Source of the DNA: Quercus robur
Taxonomy: Eukaryota > Streptophyta > Magnoliopsida > Fagales > Fagaceae
Assembly (NCBI RefSeq): GCF_932294415.1
Contig: NC_065538.1
Span: forward strand, 19,362,667-19,426,666
DNA length: 64,000 nt
Direction of reading: 5' to 3'
A model generated the notes under the pieces. It saw nothing but the letters and a program-made list of their open reading frames with translations, was not told the origin of the DNA and searched no databases. Below are positions 37,078 through 48,644 of the stretch, in pieces. The translations under genes were made by a program, and so were the position numbers. Within the stretch, counting starts at the first letter, position 1, and the number at the start of each line of letters is the position of its first letter.

Positions 37078-37867
37078 TGTGAGGTCAAAGAATTTGACAA
37101 CCCCGGCTCACTTTATACTAAGCCCTAAGCCCAAAGCCCACGTCGAGGAGGAAGAAATGCCCGAGGACGAACGAGGAAAGCCCAAATGGCCTAGAAACAT
37201 CACCGAGGACAATCATGTTCTCGAACAACCCAGATCTTAGAAGGGAAGAACGGCACGCCATCGAAGGCAGCCTCCCAGAGCGCCCCAAGAAAAAGGACAA
37301 GTACCGTAGGACAGCCATGGAAGCATGGTGTAGGAGCAATTCAAGGAGAAATTGTCACCTCCTCATTAAATGCCCACAACTAACGTTCTGGCCGCATTAA
37401 TGAGGAAATGACTCCTGAACAGTGCGGTCTTGGTTGCTGCAACTCACAGAAGGTTTGGAAAGGTGGCTGATGGGACAAGCACTCGAGTAGTGAACTGCAT
37501 GATCAACAAATGGAGGGCCAAGATCAACTGGAAGGGGGTATATAATGTGAGAAATCTTCCAGTAAAGGGGGATAGGAAATGAGGATGAGAGAATACGGTA
37601 ACAATTTGCATAATCTTGGAAACCTTTGTAACCAAGCACCGAAGAAATAATAAGAACAACAAGTTCCTCGGAAGAAATGCCTGAGGACAGAATTTCATAC
37701 TTTAGTCCACGTCCTTGTTATTCAACCCACTCGTAACCATGTCTAGTCGTTGTAACCTTCACTAAGGCCTAGTTCTTAAACCCATTCTCTATAAATTTAT
37801 TATATTGAGGTAGTTGGGCCTGAGTCCACTCATCTAATAGAAGAAGTGTTCAAACCCAGTCCATACA
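37078..37867 (+). repeat. 5' LTR of the Tat element
   Basis: About 790 bp, TGTGAGGTC to CCATACA. It aligns along its whole length with the 3' LTR at 47862-48644. A target duplication GATTA precedes it. Confidence 0.9.
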
Positions 37868-37886
37868 ATTGGCGCCGTCTGTGGGA
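37868..37886 (+). other. Primer binding site of the Tat element, first copy
   Basis: ATTGGCGCCGTCTGTGGGA follows the 5' LTR directly. TGGCGCC-type sites are usual for Tat/Athila-group elements, where a host tRNA 3' end primes minus-strand synthesis. Confidence 0.75.
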
Positions 37887-37952
37887 AGAACTTATGCGTT
37901 GGTAAGGGCAACAATCAAGCATGGTACGATCAGGCCTTCATCAAGCAGGTTT

Positions 37953-38400
37953 GGGAAGAACAGTGCGGTCTTGGTTGCTGCAACTCACAAAAGGTTTGGG
38001 AAGGTGGCTGATGGGACAATTACTCGAGTAGTGACCTGCATGATCAACAGATGGAGGGCCAAGATCAACCGGAAGGGGGTATATAATGTAAGAAATCCTC
38101 CAGTAAGGGGGGATAGGAAATGAGGATGAGAGAATACGATAGCAATTTGCATAATCTTGGAAACCTTTGTAACCAAGCACCAAAGAAATAATAAGAACAA
38201 CAAGTTCCTCGGAAGAAATGTCCGAGGACAGAATATCATATTTTAGTCCACATCCTTGTAACCCTCACTAAGGCCTAATTCTTAATCCCATTATCTATAA
38301 ATTTATTGTATTGGGAAAGTTGAGCCTAAATCCACTCATCTAATAGAAGAAGTGATTAAACTCAGTCCCTACAATTGGCGCCGTCTGTAGGAAGAACTTG
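37953..38400 (+). repeat. Duplicated LTR-end plus PBS block
   Basis: The 3' part of the LTR (from GAACAGTGCGG), the LTR end, the PBS (at 38374) and the first bases of the leader occur a second time directly behind the first leader. The offset to the first copy is about 541 bp at the start and 506 bp at the PBS, because the second copy lacks about 35 bp of LTR sequence. Confidence 0.85.
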
Positions 38401-38427
38401 TGCGTTGGTAAGGGCAACAATTAAGCA

Positions 38428-39770
38428 TGGTAGGATCAGGCCCTCATCAAGCAGGCTCCCATCAGCCTGAATCGGCTAGATCCCAACAACAGGGTAACTT
38501 TCCCAACCCTGAGCGTGATCGAAATGAAGAGAATGGAAGGTTTCGAGAAGGAAGTGTGCACACCACTCAAACCAGCAGAAGCCATTCTCGTGTGGGCAGT
38601 CACGTGCTTCAGAGATAAAGTAACAATCGGGCCATGCAACTAGAAGAAGTTAGGAGTCACGTATCCCAGAGACAGAATGATAAGCAGGCCATGCAGCGAA
38701 AGATAGACGATTTGAAGAGAAAGCTACGTCAAGAACAACGAAGGCGATCTCATTCTAGCCCTGACATGCCCTCCGATGATGAAAGCGATGATGACTATAG
38801 GCGAAGATCGAGAACTCACCCCCTGCGAGACCTTTTCTCATGAAGAAAAGCACTACCGGAGGCGTAAATGTAAAAGCCCATCTCCTAGGGGCTTGGGAAA
38901 CGATGCCATGAGCAGGGCACTAGATCAACTCTCCAAATCACCTTTCACACGCCACATAGAAGGGGCTACACTTTCTCGACGATTCCAGCAGCCAACCTTC
39001 ACCATTTATAACGGCAAAATAGACCCCATGGAGCATGTGAGCCAGTTTAACCAAAAGATGGCTGTTCATTCTAAAAACGTGGCATTGATGTGCAAGGTTT
39101 TCCCATCTAGCTTAGGACTAGTGACAATGAGGTGGTTTAACGGCTTAAAGACAAATTCCATAGATTCGTATAGGCAGCTAACCCAAGCTTTTGGCTCCCG
39201 TTTCGTTACAAACAGCATAGCTCCTCGGCCCTTCAGTGCTTTATTGTCGTTATCCATGCATGATGGAGAAACTCTAAAGGCCTACTCGGACAGATATTGG
39301 GAGATGTATAATGAAATGGACAATAATTTTGACGATGTCATCATCAGTACCTTCAAAAATAGTCTTCCAGCCGAGCACGGCTTGAGGAAGTCTCTAACTG
39401 GCAAGCTTGCCACCAGTGTGCCCCAACTGATGGATCGGATCGATATGTATAAACGAGTAGAGGAATACCAACTGCAAGGTAAGGGAAAAGAGAAGGTTAT
39501 CCCTCAGGAGAGGAGGGATTTCAAGTCAGACCGATATAACAGCAACCGCCAAAGGAGAGATTTCGTAGGGCAATCCAGAGTAACCAACGTACAGACTGTC
39601 AATACTGTATTCCGAGAACCAGTACATCGGGTGTTGGAGAAAATCAAGAACGAGCCATACTTTAAGTGGTCGAATAAGATGGAGGGAGAGTCCACGAGGC
39701 GCAATCAGAACTTTTATTGCCAATACCACAAGGACCACGGACATACCACGGAGAACTGCAGGAACCTCTA
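38428..39770 (+). pseudogene. Tat element gag region, broken
   Basis: Gag-like sequence with a charged, Arg/Ser-rich first part, a retrotransposon gag core (MRWFNGLKTNSIDSYRQLTQ), and a histidine-containing zinc-knuckle-like motif CQYHKDHGHTTENC near 39718-39760. It would encode the nucleocapsid/capsid of the particle. It is a fossil. Confidence 0.85.
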
Positions 39771-40059
39771 GAACTATCTGGACCAGCTAGTCCGAGAAGG
39801 AAAGCTGAAGCACCTTCTGCATCATCCTAGGGGTCACCAAGGCCAGACCCATCAGGAACCCAAGAGAGATACTGCCCTAAGGCCACCCGTAGGGATGATC
39901 AATGTAATCTTGGCCGCGCCAAGAAGAACAGGCACGCGCCCTTCACGAGTGTTATCTGTGGCTCAGCGGCCTGTCGAGGAGTCCCGACCAGAGCCGAAGA
40001 GGGACAGAATGAATTTTCACCCAATCTTGAGTTTTTCAAAAAAAGACAAGATCGAAACC

Positions 40060-40340
40060 ACCCAGCCCTATGACAATGCGCTGTTGATCACTCTCAGAAT
40101 AGATAACTACGACGTGAAAAGAGTGATAGTGGATGGTGGCAGTGGGGCCGAGGTTATGTACCCCAACCTTTACAAGGGGCTGAGGTTAAAACAAGAAGAT
40201 TTGATGCCCTATAACTCTCCTTTGATGAGCTTCGACAAAAAGCTTGTCATTCCAAAGGGCATGATTAGGCTACCCATCTAGACCGACCCAGAGATAGTGG
40301 AGGTGAACTTTATTGTGGTGGACACCTACTCTCCCTATAC
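40060..40340 (+). pseudogene. Tat element protease region, broken
   Basis: Retropepsin-like sequence with the active-site stretch VIVDGGSGAEV near 40125-40160 and a later IIGRPWL-type motif. Tat-type elements use this aspartic protease to process the polyprotein. Confidence 0.75.
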
Positions 40341-40799
40341 AGCCATCATCGGTAGGCCCTGGCTCCATACCTTAGGGGTTGTTGCCTCCTCATTGCATCA
40401 GAAGGTGAAATTCCCATAAGGAGACTAGGTTTTCAAAATCCGTGGTTGCCAATCCATGGTAAGGTAGTGTGTGGTGGCCACCATCTCACATCGACTCGAT
40501 GCGGAGTCCTCGGCCTTTGTTGAAAAGAATTTATAGCAATCAAGAGCCTCGGTGTCGCCTCCTGATATAGCTGCCAAGGAGGTGAAATGCGAAGATCTAG
40601 AAGAGGTGGTCATTACCGGTGACCCGGAGAAGTTCTTTCGGGTAGGGGCTCAGCTGCCTCTTCAGGAGAAGGAGTTGATCGAGTTTCTCAAAAGAAATAT
40701 TGACATATTTGCATGGGATACCTGCGATGCTCCCAGGATTGATCCAGCCTTCATCTGTCACTCCCAAGAAACAGTCACCCCGTCGCCCATGAACAGAGC

Positions 40800-41440
40800 A
40801 CGCCGATGTGATTAGGGACGAAGTGGTGAAGCTTAAGCGTATAGGGGCTATCAAAGAGGTTTTTTACCCCAAATGGTTAGCCAACACAATGGTGGTCAAG
40901 AAGAAAAGTGGAAAATGGCGGGTTTGTGTAGACTACACGGACCTAAATAAAGCATGCCCAAAAGACCCGTTCCCCATGCCTCGGATAGACCAGTTGGTGG
41001 ATGCAACAACAGGCCATCCTCGGATGAGCTTCTTAAATGCCTTTCAAGGATGTCATCAAATACCACTGGCCCTAGAAGATCAGGAGAAGACAGCCTTCGT
41101 GACACCTACTAGGAACTACCACTATAAGGTAATGCCGTTTGGTCTGAAGAACGCAGGGTCCACTTATCAAAGGATGATGACAAGAATGTTCAAGCCGCAG
41201 TTGGGCAAGAGCATTGAAATCTATGTTGATGATATGGTGGTGAAGAGTAAAGTGGTGTCCAAGCATTTAGGAGACCTCGGCAGCACCTTTGATGTCTTAA
41301 GGAAGCACAAGCTGTGCCTAAATGCTTCCAAATGCTCATTCAGCGTGGGATCAGGCAAGTTTTTAAGCTACATGGTTACTCATAGGGGAATTGAAGTTAA
41401 CCCTGACCAGATCAAGACTATTAATGATTTAAGACCATCG
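40800..41440 (+). pseudogene. Tat element reverse transcriptase domain
   Basis: RVT_1 of Ty3/gypsy type. Visible are GKWRVCVDYTDLNKACPKD, the KVMPFGLKNAGSTYQRMM block and the catalytic box YVDD at 41222-41233. Part of a broken pol. Confidence 0.9.
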
Positions 41441-41639
41441 TAAAATGCCAAGGAGGTCCAAAAGCTTACCGAAATGATCGCAGCCCTAAATCGATTCATT
41501 TCCAGGTCGGTGGATAAATGCAGACTGTTCTGTCTCTTGATCAACAAGTGGAAAGGATTTGAGTGGCCCGAGGACTGCATTGTGGCCTTCCAACAACTCA
41601 AGGAATACCTATCCCGGCCACCTATCATGTCCAGTCTTG

Positions 41640-42470
41640 AGGCCGATGAAGTCGTATACGTATATATTGTTGTGGCCCCTCATGCTATGAGTTTGGTGCT
41701 AATACGGGATGACAATGGCCTTCAAAAGCCAGTATATTACGTGAGCAAGTCGTTGCATGAAACTGAGGTCAGATACTTACCCTTGGAGAAAGCCATACTG
41801 GCTGTGGTCCATGCTACACGAAAACTTTCCCATTATTTCCAAGCCCACACAATGGTTATTCTAACCCAACTACCCTTGAAGTCTGTACTTCGGACCGCTG
41901 ATTACACTGGAAGGATTGTCATATGGAGCACAATTCTGGGAGCTTTTAACATCAGGTACATGCCTCGGACCTCCATAAAGGGCCAGGTCCTAGCTGACTT
42001 GGTGGTCGAATTTGCTGAACCACCAGTAGAAATAGTAGCAGAGAAGCGCAACATGGATGGAAAATCGGTTTGAGTAATCTCTACGCCAGGACCCCCATGT
42101 TGGAAGGTGGACGTTGATGGCGCAGCAAATCAAAGAGGGTCCGGAGTGGGGCTAGTCCTAGTATCTCTTGAGAAGACTATCATAGAGAAATCCCTGAGAC
42201 TTGGGTTCTCGGCCACGAATAATGAAGCCGAATATGAGGCCTTGTTACAAGGAATGGCCATGGTGCAAAAAATGGGAGGAAAAGCAATAGAGATGTTCTC
42301 GAACTAGAGATTAGTAATGGGTCAGGTAAAGGGAGAGTTGGAAGCCAAAGATGCGAGGATGCAAGAGTACTTAAGCCAGGTCAAACACTTGCAGTCAGAC
42401 TTCGATCTTTTCAGCCTGTCACACATCTCCAGAAGTGGAAACACTCATGCAAATTCATTAGCCACGCTTA
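41640..42470 (+). pseudogene. Tat element dual RNase H region, broken
   Basis: The connection/RNase H that follows the RT (KPVYYVSKSLHETEVRYLPL, about 41730-41790) is followed by a second, separate RNase H-like domain (VDVDGAANQRGSG...LVLVS, then NNEAEYEALLQGM, about 42100-42290, and a HANSLATL end). Two RNase H domains in tandem, the second of archaeal/plant type, are a known mark of the Tat lineage. Confidence 0.8.
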
Positions 42471-42749
42471 CTACCTCCTCAGTAGGGGGCCTGCCTCAAA
42501 TTATTCTTGTCGAGCATCTATATAGAGCAAATGAGGTTGCAAAAGGCATGGTCCATATCCATGAGGTTAGAGTGGGTCCTAGCTAGATGGACCCTATAGT
42601 AAGGTTCCTCAAAGATGATATCCTGCCCGAGAAGAAGTCAGAGGCTGAAAAAATACGAAGAAACGCTTCTTGGTTTTGGTTGTCCGAAGACCACAAATTG
42701 TATAAGCGCTCCTATTCTGGGCCATATTTACTGTGTATTCACCCTGAAG

Positions 42750-43460
42750 TATGAAAATTACTGCTTGAAGAGCTGCATGAAGGGATCTGTGAGAGTCACA
42801 CAGGAGGAAGATCTTTGTAGCACCAAGCCATTACCCAGGGATATTGGTGGCCGGGGATGCAAAAGGAAGCCTTAGAATATGTTAAGAAATGTGACTAGTG
42901 CCAAAGTTTTGCCCCAAATATTCATCAACCAGGAGGGGTCCTCAACCCTTTGTCCAGTCCATGGCCATTCGCCCAGTGGGGCCTGGATATTGTAGGCCAT
43001 TTTCCCAAGGCAGTAGGAAATAAAAGATATCTGTTGGTCGACACAAATTACTTCACCAAATGGGTCGAAGTTGAGCCATTGGCCAACATCAAAGATGTGG
43101 ATGCTAAGAAATTCATCTAGAGAAACATTATTACACGATTCGAGGTCCCTCGTACCCTCATTTCAGATAATGAACTCCAATTTGACAACAAAGCCTTCAG
43201 AAGATACTGCTGCGAATTGGGGATCACAAACAGGTACTCAACTCTAGCTTATCCTCGTGGAAATGGACAGGCCGAGGCTGTCAACAAGGTCATAATCAAT
43301 GGGCTTAAGAAGAGACTGGATGACGCCAAGGGAAGATGGGTAGAAGAGCTGCCACACGTCTTATGGACTTACCAGACTACACCACGACGATCAACAAGGG
43401 AGACACCTTTTGCCATGACCTATGGGGCTGAGGCTGTTATCCCTCTAGAGGAAAACTTCC
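42750..43460 (+). pseudogene. Tat element integrase region, broken
   Basis: An HHCC-type zinc-binding segment (about 42760-42905) is followed by the rve core (QWGLDIVGHFPKAVGN, ISDNELQFDNKAFRRYC, NGQAEAVNKVIINGLKKRLD). No chromodomain is apparent downstream, as expected for Tat rather than chromovirus elements. Confidence 0.85.
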
Positions 43461-43890
43461 CAACGCTAAAGACAAGCTCTTTCACTCCAAGCAGTAATGA
43501 TGAACTACTAGGGAAGAGCCTAGATCTGATCAATGAACGAAGAGAAAAGGCAGTGATCCAGTCGGCCTATTATCACTAGAAGCTTAAGCAGGGATATGAT
43601 GCCAATGTGAAGCTGAGACCACTAATACCAGGGGACCTAGTGTTGAGGAAAGTTGTGGGTGTTGCCAAAAACCCATCTTGGGGAAAGTTGGGACCCAATT
43701 GGGAAGGACCATACCGAATTACTTTAGTAGCAGGAATAAGTGCATACTACTGAGAAGACTTAGATGAAAAAGCTGTACCTCTTCCATGGAATGTAAATAA
43801 TCAGAGAATGTATTATTATTAACAAAAGCATTTCTCTAGTTCAAATTTTAAGTCTATTGTGATTATATGTCTTGTATTTTGGCAACCATC

Positions 43891-44284
43891 TAAGTACTAG
43901 ACAGAACCAAGGTCTTGCATGGTCCTCGGACTTAAACATATGGGGAAACTAGTTACTTCAAGAAAATCTAAGTACTAGACAGAACCAAGGTCTTGCATGG
44001 TTCTCGGACTAAAACCTATGGAGAAACTAGTTACTTCCAGAAAAATTTAAGTACTAGACAGAACCAAGGTCTTGCATGGTCCTCGGACTCAAACCTATGG
44101 GGAAACTAGTTACTTCTAGAAAAATCTAAGTACTAGATAGAACTAAGGTCTTGCATGGCCCTTGGATTTAAACCTATGGAGAAACTAGTTACTTCCAGAA
44201 AAATCTAAGTACTAGACAAAACCAAGGTCTTACATGGTCCTCGAACTCAAACCTACGGGAAAACTAACTACTTCCAACAAGAGC
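43891..44284. repeat. 79-bp tandem repeats inside the Tat element
   Basis: Five head-to-tail units begin at 43891, 43970, 44048, 44127 and 44206, each starting TAAGTACTAGACAGAAC or a close variant and containing AAGGTCTTGCATGG. They lie between integrase and the antisense gene. Tandem arrays at this place are known from Tat/Ogre-type elements and can seed satellites. Confidence 0.92.
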
Positions 44285-44650
44285 TTAGTTGGCAGCTAGA
44301 ATCCAAATGTTGGGCGGATCCTCGGACCACCACCTTTGAAGAAATTAGCAAGATCAAGCATTCATGCAAGTTGCGAATATAGCCTAAGTATACACTCGGT
44401 ACCTTGGATCATATACTCGGCCCCTGCCCCCTAAAAATGTGAGCAAACGCAAACTAAGTGTCCCCTTAATGCCGGTGAGTTAGAATTTAAAGGTCTAATT
44501 TCAAATATGGTATGTACATAACCTTTTTTACCCATTAGCATAACCAACTCATGAGACACGAGATTCACACTAATAATAACAATAATAATAACAATAAACA
44601 CATAATGTAAAAGAAGGAATTTCATACATTTAATTTAAAGGTCTGATTCC

Positions 44651-44655
<5 letters not shown>

Positions 44656-44704
<49 letters not shown>
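44656..44704. repeat. A-run of about 49 bases
   Basis: A very long pure A-run at the end of the antisense gene. On the minus strand this is a T-run just after its stop region, so it is not that gene's poly(A) tail. Confidence 0.9.
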
Positions 44705-44705
<1 letters not shown>

Positions 44706-44721
44706 ACCTACCCAAGATGGC

Positions 44722-47325
44722 CTATTTCTTCAGTTTTATCCTGATTCCATCCTTGGAGAGCTGAGTAGGACCGACCTCAGAATCCTTGGAGCCCTCATTT
44801 GGGGGAACAATCTGAAAGGGCTGAACTGAGAGAGCTAACTCCTCGGCATGAGAGGCTTGAGCATCAGCTGTAGACTCTGCAGTCTTCTGGGGCGCTTTAG
44901 GGTTCGAGCCTTCATTTGTTTCGATCGCCCCAAAAAGCTCACTCTCCTTGGCTGGCTCGGCAGGAGCGGTTATGGCCAGAGCAGCTTTAGGCGGAGCAGT
45001 CTCAGCCTCCTCAGGAGCAACCTCAGCCTCGGAGCTAGCAGGGGCAGTTTCTTGGATGGCAGAAAGGTAGTATACATTCTCCACCTTCCACAGATCGGAT
45101 GAAGCCTCAACCCCAGCTTGTTTAAGGGCTTCATTCCAAACCCAGGAACAATAGAGCCTGCATACCCCAGGTACTTGAGCCTTGAGAATGGCCTGGGTCT
45201 CAGTCACTCCTAAGTCATAAGCCTCCTCCTCGGCTTTCTCCTTGGAGCTCTCGGCCTCCGTCCTGGCAAACTCCGCCTCTGCCTTAGCCCTAAAGACTTC
45301 ATCCCTGGCCCACTCCGCAATGTTCTTGGCCCCCTCTGCCTCAAGCAGCTTCTTCTTTAGATCAGTGATTTGGTCCTTGGCAATCTTCAGCTGATCCTTA
45401 GCCTCGAGTAGGCGCCTCATCTGGCTTTAGGCCTGTTTTTGAGCACTAGCTAGGCTTGATTTAGCGCTATCTATGGCCCTTGTCATCTCCTTCATCTCCT
45501 CCCTTGCTTTCAAGAGATCGGCCTCGGAGTTTTTAAGGGTCCACATAGCATCCAAGCGCTTGTCACACTCGAGCTCCAAGACCCTACTCTATTCGTTAGC
45601 TGCCTCTTCTAATCTATAAATGGCCTGGACAGCCTGCCAATTGACACAAGCACACGGTAAGTTGGAAACCAAGGAACAAAAATCAATAGAGTCACAAGTG
45701 TTAGAAGCCTTACCATACCCAAATACCTCTTGATGCTAAGAAAGACTTCCTGCCTCCTCAAATTCCCCAGCTCGGCCATATCGGCCGGAAGTAGCAGGGA
45801 TCTCTCCAACGCATCGGCCACATAGGTGCCTTCTCCCCCTCGGAAGTCCGTGAGGGAGGCGTTGTCCATCAAAGGCTCCTTGTGGAGCATTGGGGCAGGA
45901 AGCCAGGCCTGGGGCTCGGACTGGGTGGCGACTTCTTTTTCTTGGCCCTTGTGCCCGGTTTTTAATTGTTTTGAAGCTCATGAGACCTCCCCCCATCCAT
46001 GGGCTCTTTGCCTTTGGAAGCCCTCTTCCTTTTTGGATCGATGGGCTCAGGCCGAGGAGGCAAAGTTAACTGAGGAGGAGGAGGAAGTTTGGACCGAGGA
46101 GATGATGGCTGTGATTGGGTGGAAGATGACCTGGTATGAGCGGGCTGAAACTTGGGTAAAGGAGGAGGAAGCCTGGATTGTGGCTTCCCCAGCGCGTCCT
46201 TCCCCGGCTGGCCTTCAATTAGGTCGAGCAAGTTGGTTGGAGGTTTCCTCTTAAAACCCATTTCAGCCTAAGAAGAAGTCCCTACTGATAGGAGATCCGC
46301 TTTAGTCAAACTGGGGTCACCTAAGTCACCAGAGGGATCCTCGGATAGATTAACTTGGCCGAATACACCAAATTCGTTCTCAGGCGGACCCAAATCAGCA
46401 ACCTCTTCTTCGTTTGCTACTCTTCCTCCCTCGGCCTCTGCAGCTTGGTGGGATGAAGAAGAGCCTGCCAATGGAACGCCTTCTGGGACAGGAGATCCTT
46501 CGGGAAGCAAGAACCCGTGTTCTACTACGGTGATTCTGTGAAGCCAAGGATCTCTAGCTCTGATCACGTACTTCGGAGCCAAGATTGATTTCTGGATGAG
46601 ATCGTACCTGAGGATCTTGTGAGGGGCTCTGACTTGGTTGTCAGCTTTGTTTACAAAGACCTCGGCCTTAAGGATGGTTTCCAAATCTTCCCGGTTGATC
46701 AGGTGAAAGTGTCATTCAAAGGCGTATGGATCTGCAAAAAGAAAGCATATTCATATTAGCAACCAAACAATGCAAACTATGATAGCACAAAAGATTAACC
46801 CTCTCCTACTCTGAATACCCCACCTGGTTCCCCCTCCTCTGTTGGACAATGAAGGCCATCGTGCCACTCCCCAGACACAATGAGAAAGTCCTTATTTAAT
46901 CCCTTGCTGGTCTCAGGGAGGCACTGAATAAGCCGAACCTTATTGTCCCTCGTCTTCATATAATAGGATTTACCCTTTAGGTGTTGGAGGTTGTAGCACC
47001 AGTTTACATTGTGATGGGTTAACCTCAACCCCATTTTCTCATTTAAGGTGTCCACACAACCCAGGATCCTAAACATGTTGGCGGTACACTGGGTGGGAGC
47101 TAATCAGAAATGCCTAAGGTAGTCCCTTATCACCGGCCCCATAGGGATTCTCATACCACCTTCTATGAAGGCGATTATGGGAATCACTACTTCACCCTCT
47201 TGCCTCCTAAAATGCCATTCCCCTTCTTCACAGTATCTCAAACCTACATTACGAGGTATCCTATAATCGGTGACGAATTTTTCCATTACCTCTTCGGACT
47301 CAACCAACTTTTTTAACTTACCCAT
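44722..47325 (-). pseudogene. Antisense gene of the Tat element
   Basis: Minus-strand coding sequence lies between integrase and the 3' LTR. The N-terminal part (about 47325-46795) has ordinary globular composition, with MGKLKKLVESEEVMEKF and IPIIAFIEGGMRIPMGPVI, and resembles the plant-mobile-domain-like or 'putative plant transposon protein' sequences reported in Tat antisense ORFs. The middle is Pro/Ser/Lys-rich. The C-terminal part (about 45600-44722) is Glu/Ala/Lys-rich and probably coiled coil (KDQITDLKKKLLEAEGAKN, KEKAEEEAYDLG). Its function is unknown. It is interrupted in a few places, fewer than gag-pol. Confidence 0.7.
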
Positions 47326-47847
47326 CTCTAAAAACGGCTAAAAGACTCAGGAAAGGACGAAAGAAAGAGAGGAATAAGAGGAAAAGAAACTTAGAAGAGA
47401 GAAAACGTGAGTTAGAGGAAGAAGAAAACTTATAGAAATGAGGAAAAGCTCCTCGGACAGGCTTTTTATGCTGAAAAGAGACGTGAGTTTGGTTGGAGAT
47501 TTGACCGAATTCAGGATATGTGCGCAAGAACTCTTGAGTGTAAAAGTAAAGAGGCAAATCAGTTCAAATGGGTATTTATACCTCCAATTAAAAATAACTG
47601 TGCGAGTTTTCCCACCCATAAAGTTAAAGAAATCCCTACCGTTAGATTACCATCACACCGTTGAACGTGGGGAGCACAAAGCCGCCAGAATTTAATGAGG
47701 ACGCGTTCTGTATACCGAAGCGCCAGGAATGTGCCTTAAACAAGTGAAAAGGCTCTGGCACTGATGGAGGACAAGACTTGACAAGCCATGATAAAGGCCC
47801 GAGGACACCAAAATCCTCCTCTCCGTCCGAGGAGCCGGACAGCAGGA

Positions 47848-47861
47848 TTTTGAGGGGCTAT
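47848..47861 (+). other. Polypurine tract of the Tat element
   Basis: A short purine-rich stretch, TTTTGAGGGGCTAT, lies directly before the 3' LTR, where plus-strand synthesis would be primed. It is weak but in the right place. Confidence 0.45.
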
Positions 47862-48644
47862 TGTGGGGTCAAAGAATTTGACAACCCCGGCCCATTTTAT
47901 ACTAAGCCCGAGGCCCACACCGAGAAGGAAGAAATGCCCGAGGATGAACGAAGAAAGCCCAAATGGCCTAGAAACATCGCCGAGGACAATCCTGTTCTCG
48001 ACCAACCTAGATCCTAGAAGGGAAGAACGGCACGCCATCGAAGGCAGCCTCCCAGAGCACCCCAAGAAAAAGGACAAGTACCGTAGGACAGCCATGAGAG
48101 CATGGTGTAGAAGCAATTCAAGGAGAAACTGTCACCTCCGTATTAAATGCTCACAACTAACATTCTGGCTGCATTAATGAGAAAATGATCCCTGAACAGT
48201 GCGGTCTTGGTTGCTGCAACTCACAGAAGGTTTGGGAAGGTGGCTAATGGGACAAGCACTCGAGTAGTGACCTGCATGATCAACAGATGGAGGGCCAAGA
48301 TCAACCGGAAGGGGGTATATAATGTGAGAAATCCTCCAATAAAGGGGGATAGGAAATGAGGATGAGAGAATACGGTAGCAATTTGTATAATCTTGGAAAC
48401 CTTTGTAACCAAGCACCGAAGAAATAATAAGAACAACAAGTTCCTCAGAAGAAATGCCTGAGGAAAGAATTTCATACTTTAGTCCACGTCCTTGTTATTC
48501 AACTCACTCGTAACCATGTCTAGTCGTTGTAACCCTCACTAAGGCCTAGTTCTTAAACCCATTATCTATAAATTTATTGTATTGAGCTAGTTAGGCCTGA
48601 GTCCACTCATCTAATAGAAGAAGTACTCAAACCCAGTCCCTACA
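47862..48644 (+). repeat. 3' LTR of the Tat element
   Basis: 783 bp, TGTGGGGTC to CCCTACA, followed by the GATTA target duplication. Similar over its full length to 37078-37867. Confidence 0.92.

Larger units (their letters stand above)
37078..48644 (+). mobile_element. Ty3/gypsy Tat-lineage LTR retrotransposon, broken
   Basis: An 11.6-kb element flanked by perfect GATTA duplications (37073-37077 and 48645-48649), with LTRs beginning TGTG and ending TACA. Order on the plus strand: 5' LTR, PBS, a duplicated LTR-end/PBS block, gag, protease, reverse transcriptase, RNase H, a second RNase H, integrase, tandem repeats, an antisense gene, polypurine tract and 3' LTR. Dual RNase H plus an antisense gene is known from the Tat lineage. 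It is a fossil with well over ten interruptions in gag-pol. Hand comparison of the LTRs gives roughly 6-8% difference, so insertion was probably a few million years ago, older if tree substitution rates are slow. Confidence 0.9.

Noticed and set aside
45826-46254. 142-codon plus-strand frame inside the Tat element
   Set aside because: It mirrors the Pro/Ser-rich antisense gene, which has better context and known counterparts in the lineage.
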